This document shows positions 7,027 to 14,986 of a DNA stretch of 49,422 bases, one piece after another. The DNA is taken from the NCBI GenBank assembly GCA_004558205.1, contig SFDM01000018.1, positions 1-49,422 of the forward strand, in the 5' to 3' direction. Under the pieces are notes generated by a model. That model did not search any database and was not told the DNA's origin. It was given only the letters and a program-made list of their open reading frames with translations. This DNA comes from Pyramidobacter piscolens (GTDB taxonomy: Bacteria > Synergistota > Synergistia > Synergistales > Dethiosulfovibrionaceae). Positions within the stretch are counted from its first letter, which is position 1, and the number at the start of each line of letters is the position of its first letter. Made by a program: the position numbers and the translations under genes.

Positions 7027-8330
7027 GCGCGGCGCCCCTTTTTACGACGGCGGCGGAGCTTGTGAGCCGTCCCGCCCCGCGTCCGGCGGAACGTTCGGTC
7101 CAGCAGTGCCACCTGCACTACAACGGCCCCGGCGCGGCGGGCTTCGGCGTGAAGCGCACGGCTATGCTGCTGCCTGAATCGGCCATGCTTCTGGTGGCGC
7201 CCGGCTGCTGCGGGCGCCATGGCACCGTGGCGGGACACAGGACGGGGTTCGACGGCCGGATGTTCTATCTCTGCCTGGACGAGCGCGACGTGGTGACGGG
7301 CAGCTATCTGAAGAGGATCCCCGAGGCGGCCCGGCGGGTCTGCGAAACAGCGCGGCCCAAAGCGCTGCTGCTGTGCATGACCTGTGTGGACGCTCTGCTG
7401 GGGACGGACCTGGACTGGATCGGCCGGAAGGTGCAAGAAGACTGCGGCGTTCCCGTGGTGAGCTGTTTCATGGACCCCATCACGCGGGAGAGCAAAAAAG
7501 CGCCCATGGTGTCGGTTCAGCAGGCGATCATGCAGTGCCTTCAAAAGGGATCTCTGGAAGAAGGCGCCGTGAACCTGCTGGGAAATTTTGTGCCTCTCGA
7601 CGCCGGGTGCGAACTGCCTTTGGCGCTTGAGCGGGCGGGATTTGGGACGATTCGCCAGATCTCGGCCTGCCGCAGCTTTGACGAATATCAGGAGATGGGA
7701 CGCGCGGCGCTGAACCTGGTCGTTCACCCTCAGGCCGCGGCGTCGGCCCGCGACTTGGAACGGCGGCTGGCCATCCCCTGGGCCGAAATGGGCCATACCT
7801 ACGGCGTGGAGCGCACGCGCCGGGAGTACGAAAAGCTGGGGCTCGCGCTGAATAGGCCCTTGGACGTGGAAAACTTCGCGCGGGAGGCCCAAGCGGCCCT
7901 GGATTCTTTCGCGGCGCGCCGCCGGGGGATTTCCGTCGCCGTCGGCGAAGCCGTCAACGGCAATCCGCTGGAGATCGCCGAGACCTTTCTCGAGGCGGGC
8001 GTGGAGGTGCCCTTTGTGCTGAGGACCATCGTCACGCCCTCCGACATGGCGGCGCTGCGCCGTATCGCCAAGATCCGTCCTGACCTGAGAATCTTCTCGG
8101 GCGTCCATCCTTCCATGCAGAACGCGGACTTTTCCCGCGAGCGCGCCGACGTCGCCCTGGGGCTTGACGCGGGCTATTTCCTGCCGCAGGCCGTGAGTGT
8201 GTGCTGGAACATGGAGCGCCAGCCCTTCGGCTTCGAGGGGCTGAAAGCGCTGCTTGCCCAGATCGACGAGGATCTGGCCCATCCGAAGAGCCACAGGGAG
8301 CAGATGAGCGGCTCCTATCTGGTCGTTTGA
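7023..8330 (+). CDS. Nitrogenase-like component 1 protein, NifD/E-type
   Basis: First catalytic subunit of the nitrogenase-like complex, 435 aa, shorter than NifD. Candidate cluster ligands are Cys29 (SVQQCHLHYNGP), Cys62/Cys63 (VAPGCCGRHG) and Cys118/Cys121 (LLLCMTCVDALLG). This is the order and approximate spacing of P-cluster-type ligands. The N-terminal half is recognisably of the oxidoreductase nitrogenase component 1 family; the C-terminal half carries no cofactor-binding motif I can name. Overlap with the H-type gene means a fixed translational ratio. The substrate could be a methylthio-compound, a tetrapyrrole or another reducible bond; the sequence alone does not decide. Confidence 0.85.
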   Translation: MSAAPLFTTAAELVSRPAPRPAERSVQQCHLHYNGPGAAGFGVKRTAMLLPESAMLLVAPGCCGRHGTVAGHRTGFDGRMFYLCLDERDVVTGSYLKRIPEAARRVCETARPKALLLCMTCVDALLGTDLDWIGRKVQEDCGVPVVSCFMDPITRESKKAPMVSVQQAIMQCLQKGSLEEGAVNLLGNFVPLDAGCELPLALERAGFGTIRQISACRSFDEYQEMGRAALNLVVHPQAAASARDLERRLAIPWAEMGHTYGVERTRREYEKLGLALNRPLDVENFAREAQAALDSFAARRRGISVAVGEAVNGNPLEIAETFLEAGVEVPFVLRTIVTPSDMAALRRIAKIRPDLRIFSGVHPSMQNADFSRERADVALGLDAGYFLPQAVSVCWNMERQPFGFEGLKALLAQIDEDLAHPKSHREQMSGSYLVV

Positions 8331-8343
8331 AAGGGGCGGCGAG

Positions 8344-9393
8344 ATGAAAGGATTTTATCAGTACCTGGCCCCCTTCGCGCCGGACTACTCGGGCGCTGTG
8401 GGCGTGCTGTTCGGCATGGGCGGCCTGGTGGTGCTCTGCGATCCCGGCGGATGCAGCGGCAACGTGTGCGGATACGACGAGCCTCGCTTTTACGGCGGCT
8501 CTCAGGCGCTTTACAGCGCGGCGCTGCGCGACATGGACACCATTTTCGGCAAGGACGACCTGCTGGAACGGAAAATCCTCCTGGCGGCGTCGGAACGGGA
8601 CTACCGTTTTATCGCGCTGGTGGGCACGCCCGTGGTCTCGGTGATCGCCACGGACTTGAAAGGGCTGTGCCGCCTCTTGAGCAGGAAGACGGGGCTGCCC
8701 GTGATCTCCGTGGACACTAACGGCATGGACCTTTACGACCGGGGCGCGCAAAAAGCCTGGACGGCCCTTCTGAATTTGATGGACCGGCCGCGGGCGGCGG
8801 GCGGCGAGCCGGAGTGCGTGGGCGTGCTCGGCGCCGCGCCGCTGGACATGCCCTCGCGGCTGTCTCTCGACGCCTTCCGGGAGTGTGTCTGCGCCGCGCT
8901 GCCCGGGGCGCCGGTTCGTTTTTACGGAACTTTGGAACCCATGGACTGCGTGACGCGCCATGTCGTCGTCTCGCCCTCGGGGCTCAAGGCGGCCCGGGCC
9001 ATGCGTGACCGCTGGGGAATTCCCTACAGCGTTTCATTCCCGATGAATCCTGAGTTCGGCCGCGTCCTGAAAGAGCTGGATAGGATCGGCGCGGCCCCGG
9101 AAAAGATCCTCGTCGTCCATCAGCAGGTCCTGGCCGACGGGCTGCGCCGGCACATTCTGGCGCGGGGCGGGTCCAGCGTGGAGGTCGGGAGCTGGTTCAT
9201 CATGGACGGCGAACTGACGGTCCCGGGCGACCTGTCTTTTTCCGACGAGGACGAGTTCGTCGAAACCGCCGAGAAGGGCGGCTACGGCCTGATTATCGCC
9301 GACCCGCTGATGCGCAGGGCGTTAAAAAACTTCAAAGGCCGCTTTATAGACCTTCCCCATTTCGCGGTGTCGGGTGATCTTTTCAGTTGGTAA
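8344..9393 (+). CDS. Nitrogenase-like component 1 protein, NifK/N-type (short)
   Basis: Second component-1 subunit, 349 aa, 13 nt after the previous gene. Its N-terminus has the pattern PFAPDYSGAVGVLFGMGGLV then CDPGGCSGNVCGYDEPR, giving Cys32, Cys37 and Cys42. The GC(S/T)GN..GYDEPR motif is typical of the nitrogenase-like proteins of anaerobes that are not nitrogenases. The protein lacks the N- and C-terminal extensions of NifK. It is expected to pair with the 435-aa subunit as a heterotetramer reduced by the H-type protein. The conserved DxxGCTGN motif supports family membership, while function remains open. Confidence 0.85.
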   Translation: MKGFYQYLAPFAPDYSGAVGVLFGMGGLVVLCDPGGCSGNVCGYDEPRFYGGSQALYSAALRDMDTIFGKDDLLERKILLAASERDYRFIALVGTPVVSVIATDLKGLCRLLSRKTGLPVISVDTNGMDLYDRGAQKAWTALLNLMDRPRAAGGEPECVGVLGAAPLDMPSRLSLDAFRECVCAALPGAPVRFYGTLEPMDCVTRHVVVSPSGLKAARAMRDRWGIPYSVSFPMNPEFGRVLKELDRIGAAPEKILVVHQQVLADGLRRHILARGGSSVEVGSWFIMDGELTVPGDLSFSDEDEFVETAEKGGYGLIIADPLMRRALKNFKGRFIDLPHFAVSGDLFSW

Positions 9394-9448
9394 ATCGCCG
9401 TTGACCGGCGTTGCTGACGTGCGTGGCGGTTCAATAGAAAAATCAAAA

Positions 9449-9640
9449 GATTGAATCGCAAGGGGCGCAAAGGTTCGCAAAGGAAAACCTCAAAGATTTT
9501 TAGAACCGAAAAAAATGGCACAACCTATAAATTATTATCGTGTCGGCTCGTTTTCAGCTGTTGATTCATGTTTTGTCTTTCCTTTGCGCCCTTTCTCTTC
9601 GTCCTTTGCGATGAAAATCTTTCGATCTTGATCTTCGTGA
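9449..9640. repeat. MITE-like repeat, copy B (decayed)
   Basis: Shares GGGCGCAAAGGTTCGCAAAG, GAAAACCT..AAAGATTTTTAGAACCG, CATAAATTATTA-type and CTTTGCGCCCTTTCTCTTC blocks with the other copies, in the same orientation, but has lost the terminal repeats. It fills the gap between the nitrogenase-like genes and the binding-protein gene, so the two may once have been closer. Confidence 0.65.
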
Positions 9641-9678
9641 CGCCGAGAAACAACAACTTTAGAGAGGAGTGTTTGTGT

Positions 9679-10638
9679 ATGAAGAACTTTGTCAGAAAGA
9701 GCGTTTTAGCGGTGGCCGGCCTTTTGATGGCGGTCCTGGTTTTGGGGAGCGGGGCTTGCGCCGCGCCCTTTACGGTGAAGAAGATGGGGTTTACCTACGT
9801 TCAGTCGCCGCTGAACGTGCCGTCGATTGTTGAGAAAGCCCTGGGCAGTTTTGCCGAGGCCTATAAGCCCTACGGGCTGCCCGTGGAGTACGCCAATCTG
9901 ACCGCCGGGCCGGACCAGACGGCAGCGCTGGCCTCGGGGGACCTGCAGATCCTCAACGCCGTGGGCGGCACGTCGGTGATTCTCGCCGCGGCCAACGGCG
10001 CCGACGTGAAGATCATCAGCATGTACAGCCGTTCCCCCAAGGCCTTCATGATGTTCTCCAACGACAAAAGCATCAGCTCGCCCGCCGACCTTCGCGGAAA
10101 GACCGTCGCCGGCCCTAAGGGCACCAACCTCCACGAACTGCTCGCGGCCTATCTGAAAACCGGCGGCCTGACCATGGACGACGTGAAGTTCGTCAAGATG
10201 AGCATCCCCGCCGCCCTGGCCGCGCTTGACGGCGGCAGTGTGGACGTGGCCCTGCAGGCCGGCCCCAGCGCCTATAACTGCATCAAGGCGGGCAAACATC
10301 TGATCACCGACGGCGACGGCCTGATCGCCGCGCTGATCGTGACCGCCACGAGCCAGAAGTTTTACGACGCCAACAGAGAACTGGTGGAAGCCTTTGAGAG
10401 GGCCCAGAGGTCTGTCCTGAAGTTCATGGCGGAGCATCACGGCGAGGCCGTGAAGTTCACGGCCCAGGCCACCGACCTGAGCGCCGAGGCTGTGGAGGAG
10501 ATGTACGGCATGTACGACTTCTCCATGGACATTTCCAAGAAAGACGTGGAAGACCTCGAAAAGACCCAGCGCTTCCTGCTGGACAGCGGCATGATGGAGC
10601 GTCCCTTGGACGTGCAAAGCCTGTTCCTTAAGCGCTGA
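9679..10638 (+). CDS. NMT1/TauA-type periplasmic binding protein, orphan
   Basis: 319-aa secreted solute-binding protein. A Sec signal peptide (about residues 1-30, ending ACA-AP) is followed by a NMT1/SsuA-like fold with GPDQTAALASGDLQILNAVG and KTVAGPKGTNLHELLAAYL. Relatives bind sulfonates, nitrate, bicarbonate, taurine or pyrimidine precursors. The start is the ATG preceded by GAGAGGAG; an upstream reading frame has no signal peptide. No permease or ATPase gene follows. The gene is followed by a terminator. Its place behind the nitrogenase-like genes suggests it delivers the substrate of that system through a transporter encoded elsewhere. Confidence 0.85.
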   Translation: MKNFVRKSVLAVAGLLMAVLVLGSGACAAPFTVKKMGFTYVQSPLNVPSIVEKALGSFAEAYKPYGLPVEYANLTAGPDQTAALASGDLQILNAVGGTSVILAAANGADVKIISMYSRSPKAFMMFSNDKSISSPADLRGKTVAGPKGTNLHELLAAYLKTGGLTMDDVKFVKMSIPAALAALDGGSVDVALQAGPSAYNCIKAGKHLITDGDGLIAALIVTATSQKFYDANRELVEAFERAQRSVLKFMAEHHGEAVKFTAQATDLSAEAVEEMYGMYDFSMDISKKDVEDLEKTQRFLLDSGMMERPLDVQSLFLKR

Positions 10639-10790
10639 CGTTCCGACGCCGCCGGGCGCGGAAACGGGCTTGCTTAAAAGGCGAAAAGGACGTAAAATAA
10701 CCCCGTTTCAGCGAGTCGAACACACCTGGCGGTCATCTGCTTCTTAAACAAAAAGAGCCCCTTGGCAGAGCCCTATATTTTCACCCATAC

Positions 10791-10821
10791 AGCAGCCCAG
10801 ATCGACTCGGGGCTGCTTTTT
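10791..10821 (+). terminator. Terminator after the NMT1-type binding protein gene
   Basis: AGCAGCCC (10791-10798) pairs with GGGCTGCT (10810-10817), followed by a T run. It ends the nitrogenase-like transcription unit about 150 nt after the last stop. Confidence 0.85.
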
Positions 10822-10849
10822 AAATGTGATTGACCGTTCTGAGAACCCG

Positions 10850-10942
10850 AGTCAAAAAATTTCAGCGTGAAGAGACGCGTAGGGGCGCGAAAGTTTTCCT
10901 TTGCGAACCTTCGAGCCCTGTGCGATTCAATCTTTTGACCCA
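10850..10942. repeat. Short relic of the MITE-like repeat
   Basis: About 90 nt that begins GAGTCAAAAAATTTCAGCG and ends CGATTCAATCTTTTGACC, with an inner TTTTCCTTTGCGAACCTT that is the reverse complement of a block in the larger copies. It looks like an internally deleted palindrome and lies upstream of htpG. Confidence 0.5.
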
Positions 10943-10986
10943 GACTTTCAAACCGAGAAATTTATATTTTCAGGAGGAATAGAGAC

Positions 10987-12885
10987 ATGTCACAGAAACA
11001 GGAAAAACTTGAATTTCAGAGCGAAGCAAAACAGGTTTTGGAGCTGATGATCCACTCAGTCTACTCAAACCCCGACATCTTCGTGAGAGAGCTCATCTCC
11101 AACGCGTCGGACGCTCTCGACAAACTGCGCCTGAAGAGCCTGACCGACGCCGATCTGGCCGACCTGGCGAAAAACGGCCGGATCGACCTGACCATCGACG
11201 CCGACGCCGGGACGCTCTCCATCTCCGACAACGGCATCGGCATGACCCGCGACGAGCTGGTCTCCTACCTCGGCACCATCGCCAAGAGCGGCACCAAGGA
11301 GTTCATGCAGGCCATGCAGGAAGCCAAGTCGAACGGCGACCTGATCGGCCAGTTCGGCGTGGGCTTCTACTCGAGCTTCATCGCCGCCGACGAGGTCACC
11401 GTGGACACGAGAAAGGCCGGAACCGGCGAAAGCTGGAAGTGGCAGTCCACCGGCGACGGAACCTACACGATCGAGGAGGGCACGCGCGCGTCCAACGGCA
11501 CCACCATCACGCTTCACATGAAAAAGCCCGAAAAGGGCGGCGAAGAAGGCGGCGTCGACAAGGACTACCTTTCGGAGTGGACGCTGCGCGGGATCATCAG
11601 GCAGTACTCTGATTTCGTCTCCTACCCGATTTACGTCAAGGACCTGAAGAAAAAGGACGACGCCGAGAAAAAAGAGGACGAAAAGGAAGAGCCCGTCAAC
11701 TCCATGAAAGCCCTCTGGACCCGCCCCGAAAAGGACGTGACCGAGGAAGAGTACAAAGAGTTCTACCGCCACATCTCCCATGACTGGGAAGACCCCCTGG
11801 ACCGCATCGCCTACAAGGCCGAGGGCTCCAGCGAGTTCCGCGCCCTGCTCTATATCCCTTCGCGCCCGCCCATGGACCTCTACTACCGCGACGGCAAGCA
11901 GGGCGTCCAGCTCTACATCCGCCGCGTGTTCATCATGGAAGACTGCAAAGAGCTGATCCCTGAATACTTAAGATTCATCAAGGGCGTGGTGGATTCCGAG
12001 GACCTGTCCCTCAACGTGTCGCGCGAACTGCTTCAAAAGGACCGCCAGACGGCGCTGATCAAGAACAGCCTGACCCGCAAGGTCCTGGACTCCCTTGGGA
12101 AGATGAAGCAGGAGAAGCCCGACGAGTACAGGAAGTTCTGGCAGATCTTCGGAATGGTGCTGAAAGAGGGCCTCCTGTCCGACTTCAAAAACCGCGAGCA
12201 GATCATGAAGCTCTGCCTGTTCGACAACTCCGACGGCGGCAAAACCACCCTCGACGAATACGTGAACCGCATGGCGGCGGGACAGACCAAGATCTACTAC
12301 CTGACCGGCGCGCCCGTAGAGACGCTGAAAAGCTCGCCCAAACTCGAAGCCTTCCGGCAGAAGAATATCGAAGTCCTTCTTTTGGGCGACCCCGTGGACG
12401 AGATGTGGGTGGGCGCGGTCCGTAAATTCGGCGATCACGACTTCCTGTCCGTGGCGTCGGAAAACGTGGAGATCCCCGACGGCGGCGTCAAAGAGGACGC
12501 CGCGGCGAAGGAGGAGTTCGAGAAGTCCGGCGTGGCCTCGAAGCTGAAAGAAGCTCTGAAGGACCACGTGGAGGACGTCCGCTTGTCAAGCCGTCTGGTG
12601 GATTCCCCCGTCTGCTACGTCCAGAAGGGCGAGCCCATTTCCGCGCAGATGAGGAACTTTTTCAAGTCTATGGGGCAAGAAGTGCCCGAGGAGAAAAAGG
12701 TGATGGAGATCAACCCCAATCACCCGCTTATCAAAAAAATCGCCGACGAAAGCCAGAAGGGCGCCGACCTGTCGGAGTGGGGCGGCGTGCTGATGGGCCT
12801 GGCCTCCATAGCCGACGGCGACCCCGTCCCTGACGGCCAGAAGTTCACGAAGATGCTCACGCAGATTCTCGAAGATGCCCGATAA
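10987..12885 (+). CDS. htpG: HtpG, Hsp90-family molecular chaperone
   Basis: Cytoplasmic ATP-dependent chaperone, 632 aa, full family length. The N-terminal GHKL ATPase shows ELISNASDALDKLR, ISDNGIGM and GQFGVGFYSSF. The middle domain has GVVDSEDLSLNVSRELLQ, and the C-terminal dimerisation part follows. AGGAGGAA lies 7 nt before the ATG. It is monocistronic. No CIRCE element (TTAGCACTC/GAGTGCTAA) is seen upstream. Confidence 0.97.
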   Translation: MSQKQEKLEFQSEAKQVLELMIHSVYSNPDIFVRELISNASDALDKLRLKSLTDADLADLAKNGRIDLTIDADAGTLSISDNGIGMTRDELVSYLGTIAKSGTKEFMQAMQEAKSNGDLIGQFGVGFYSSFIAADEVTVDTRKAGTGESWKWQSTGDGTYTIEEGTRASNGTTITLHMKKPEKGGEEGGVDKDYLSEWTLRGIIRQYSDFVSYPIYVKDLKKKDDAEKKEDEKEEPVNSMKALWTRPEKDVTEEEYKEFYRHISHDWEDPLDRIAYKAEGSSEFRALLYIPSRPPMDLYYRDGKQGVQLYIRRVFIMEDCKELIPEYLRFIKGVVDSEDLSLNVSRELLQKDRQTALIKNSLTRKVLDSLGKMKQEKPDEYRKFWQIFGMVLKEGLLSDFKNREQIMKLCLFDNSDGGKTTLDEYVNRMAAGQTKIYYLTGAPVETLKSSPKLEAFRQKNIEVLLLGDPVDEMWVGAVRKFGDHDFLSVASENVEIPDGGVKEDAAAKEEFEKSGVASKLKEALKDHVEDVRLSSRLVDSPVCYVQKGEPISAQMRNFFKSMGQEVPEEKKVMEINPNHPLIKKIADESQKGADLSEWGGVLMGLASIADGDPVPDGQKFTKMLTQILEDAR

Positions 12886-12910
12886 ACCGTAGTTTGCCGG
12901 GGTGACGGCG

Positions 12911-12998
12911 CCACTCGCTGAACGCCCTGGGGGATCGAAGCCTTCCCCGGCCCAATCTTTACCGTACACCATACGCCTCCGGTTGGGCCGGGGGAGGG
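12911..12998. repeat. Palindromic element family 2, copy 1
   Basis: Head CACTCGCTGAACG (12912-12924), then a 15-bp hairpin: CCTTCCCCGGCCCAA (12941-12955) pairs with TTGGGCCGGGGGAGG (12983-12997, one G-U) around a loop ending TACGCCTCCGG. The same head, loop and architecture recur at 49332-49422, with different but again complementary arms. A head-only fragment (CTCGCTAAACGTC) is at 42728-42740. It lies just downstream of htpG. Confidence 0.65.
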
Positions 12999-13060
12999 TT
13001 TCTCCGCGCCTGGAACGTCTATCGAGCGCCGCCTCCCCGCGCTGCCGGCGTGAGCGGCGA

Positions 13061-13390
13061 TTTATACTAATTCCCCGTTGACGTGCTTAATATCAAATCG
13101 AAGAGCCGCGTCAAAAGATTTCAACGCAGAGGGCGCAAAGGTTCGCAAAGGAAAACCTTGAAAGATTTTTAGAACTGTAAAATCAAGTAAAATCCATAAA
13201 TTACCATCATGCTCATTCGTTTTTGGTTAATAATTTAGGTCTTGTTTTTCCTTTGCGTCCTTTGCGCCCTTTCTGTCCAGTATCTTTGCGTTGAAATCCT
13301 TTGACTTTGATCTTCGGCCCGACATTAAGCACGTTGAATGCGAACTAGTATCAGCAGATATTCATTATTTTAATGGGGAATTAGTATAAA
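13061..13390. repeat. MITE-like palindromic repeat, copy C (best-preserved ends)
   Basis: 330 bp bounded by a perfect 16-bp terminal inverted repeat, TTTATACTAATTCCCC at 13061-13076 and its complement at 13375-13390. Inside, each half mirrors the other (ACGTGCTTAATATCAAATCG versus ATTAAGCACGT; GTCAAAAGATTTCAACGC versus GCGTTGAAATCCTTTGAC). No ORF of substance and no transposase. It is the reference copy for the family. Confidence 0.85.
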
Positions 13391-13394
13391 TTAT

Positions 13395-13432
13395 AAAAAA
13401 GCCGCCGCCTGGTCTCAGGCGGCGGCTTTTTT
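13395..13432. terminator. Bidirectional terminator next to the alcohol dehydrogenase gene
   Basis: An 11-bp GC-rich stem (13401-13411 with 13416-13426, loop GTCT) is flanked by six A on the left and six T on the right, so it can work on both strands. It ends the leftward alcohol dehydrogenase transcript. Confidence 0.93.
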
Positions 13433-13442
13433 GCAGGGGGGG

Positions 13443-14660
13443 TTAGCGGCGGGGTTTGAGGGAATCTCTATAGATCTTGGCGACCACTTCGTTTGTGGCC
13501 TCCACGGGAGCCAGGTCGAGCAGGCCGCCCAGGGAAGGCGTCTCGCGGGTCAGACGGACTAGCTTTTCCACGTCGGCCTCGGTGAAGCCCATGTCCGAAA
13601 GCTTCTCGGTGACGCCCATCTTGAAGAGCCAGGCTTCCACGGCGTCGGCCGCGGCGGAGGCACAACAGGGACATGCCGTTACGTCGGCGGGAAGCATGGG
13701 CTTCAGCACGTCGATCAGCACCTCCGACGCCGCGGGCCAGCAGGCTTCGACGACCGAGGGCAGGATCATGGAGAGCCCAAGCCCATGAGTCAGCGAGGGT
13801 TTCATGCCCGACAGCGGGTGCTCCAGGCCGTGGGTCAGGTGCAGCATACCGTTGTCGAAGGCGATGCCGGCGATCATGGATGCGTAGAGCAAATAGTAAC
13901 GGGCTTCCAGGTCCTTGGGGTCGGCGACGGCCAGAGGCAGGTATTTATTGACCAGGCGCACCGTCTCCTCGGCGAGAAGCACCGTGTAGGGGCTGGAAAA
14001 GGCCTTGGTCGTTGCGGCTTCGACCACGTGGTTCACCGCGTCGATGGAGACGTACCGCGTCTGGTTGGCGCCCAGGCCGGTCATCAGCGCGGGATCGTCG
14101 ATGGCGTAGAGAGGATAGATGCAGTCGTAGGCGATGGCGGGCTTAAAATCCTTTTCCTCGATGGTGGCCACGGCAAAACGGTCGACCTCGGTGCCCGTGC
14201 CGTGAGTCAGGTTAATGGCGATCACCGGCTTGGCGTGATCGGGCGTGAAGCGGTACTCGTAGAGGTCCCTGGCGTTCTTTTCAGGGTAATCCAGCAGGAT
14301 GGCCGCGCTCTTTGCCGTGTCGATAGGGCTGCCGCCGCCGATGCCGAGCACGGCGCCGGCCTTGGCGGTCCGGCCGAGAGCTGTGGCTTCGTCGATGGCG
14401 TCGACCGTGGGGTTGGGCGTTACTTTGTCGTAAAGCACATAATCCATTTTATGGGCTTTCAGAGCTTCCGTCACGTGATCCCAGGCACCTGTCGACTTGT
14501 AGGAGCCTCGTCCGCTGACCACGAGCACGGTGTTGACGCCCTTGGCGGCAAGCAGGGCGCAAATCTGGCCGATCTTTTTGATGGCGCCTACTCCCAGATA
14601 GGCGGTGGTGCGCGAACGGATTTCCTTGATCTCGTAGATTGAGTTATTTTTTTCCCACAT
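13443..14660 (-). CDS. Iron-containing alcohol dehydrogenase
   Basis: NAD(P)-dependent group III alcohol dehydrogenase, 405 aa, reducing aldehydes or oxidising alcohols during fermentation. It has the nucleotide-binding motif GIGGGSPIDTAKS (about 107-118) and the metal ligands Asp207, His211, His277 (HLTHGLEHPL) and His291 (LTHGLGLS). The start is the ATG behind AAAGGAAG. An ACPCC cysteine pair near residue 335 is unusual but not clearly functional. Transcribed alone, with a palindromic operator at its transcription start, which fits control by the redox state of the NADH pool. The exact substrate is not visible. Confidence 0.92.
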   Translation of the reverse strand: MWEKNNSIYEIKEIRSRTTAYLGVGAIKKIGQICALLAAKGVNTVLVVSGRGSYKSTGAWDHVTEALKAHKMDYVLYDKVTPNPTVDAIDEATALGRTAKAGAVLGIGGGSPIDTAKSAAILLDYPEKNARDLYEYRFTPDHAKPVIAINLTHGTGTEVDRFAVATIEEKDFKPAIAYDCIYPLYAIDDPALMTGLGANQTRYVSIDAVNHVVEAATTKAFSSPYTVLLAEETVRLVNKYLPLAVADPKDLEARYYLLYASMIAGIAFDNGMLHLTHGLEHPLSGMKPSLTHGLGLSMILPSVVEACWPAASEVLIDVLKPMLPADVTACPCCASAAADAVEAWLFKMGVTEKLSDMGFTEADVEKLVRLTRETPSLGGLLDLAPVEATNEVVAKIYRDSLKPRR

Positions 14661-14699
14661 GACTGAGACTTCCTTTCATAATGCGATGGAGATAAGTAA

Positions 14700-14731
14700 T
14701 TGTGATTTAAATCACAACACTGGTAAGTATA
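14700..14731 (-). promoter_or_regulatory. Rex-like (or Crp-like) operator at the adh promoter
   Basis: TTGTGATTTAAATCACAA (14700-14717) is an 18-bp perfect palindrome of the form TTGTGA-N6-TCACAA, as bound by the NADH-sensing repressor Rex; the inner TGTGA-N6-TCACA also fits Crp-type activators. A leftward -10 (TATACT, 14726-14731) places transcription start near 14719, directly against the palindrome, a repressor position. Rex control of alcohol dehydrogenases is well known. Confidence 0.65.
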
Positions 14732-14822
14732 ACCGGGAAATCCGCAAGTTGTTTTGAATCTGGTCTTTTTTTATCCTGTTTATCCAGTCGGATAGTTATT
14801 TTATGCTATTTGTCAGTTGAAG

Positions 14823-14886
14823 CGCCAAACACCTTGGAGGGGCCGGCCTGAGGGAGCCCGGGCCGTCCTCTGTGAGGCATTTGGTG
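14823..14886. repeat. Imperfect long hairpin in the adh-gdh gap
   Basis: 14823-14848 (CGCCAAACACCTTGG...) can fold onto 14861-14886 (...GAGGCATTTGGTG) with a few mismatches and G-U pairs. I recognise no family. It may be an old repeat or an extra transcription-end structure. Confidence 0.4.
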
Positions 14887-14916
14887 TAATAATAGTATTA
14901 GGGCTGCGGCCGCGCA

Positions 14917-14952
14917 TAAAAAGGGGAGACCGTGAAAACACGGTCTCCCCTT
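14917..14952 (-). terminator. Terminator of the glutamate dehydrogenase gene
   Basis: A perfect 14-bp stem (14921-14934 with 14939-14952, 4-nt loop), followed leftward by five T. It lies 34 nt after the gdh stop. Confidence 0.93.
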
Positions 14953-14986
14953 TGTGCAGCAAGGCTGTTGGTTGGGTCGGTAAAAC

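Noticed and set aside
6690..8294. 534-aa minus-strand frame over the nitrogenase-like genes
   Set aside because: Shadow of the plus-strand genes; no recognisable domain.
6271..9393. True nitrogenase (nifHDK)
   Set aside because: The component-1 proteins are too short and no cofactor assembly genes are present.
10822..10986. CIRCE or heat-shock operator before htpG
   Set aside because: No TTAGCACTC/GAGTGCTAA inverted repeat; a TTGACC and TATATT pair is 22 bases apart, too far for a promoter.
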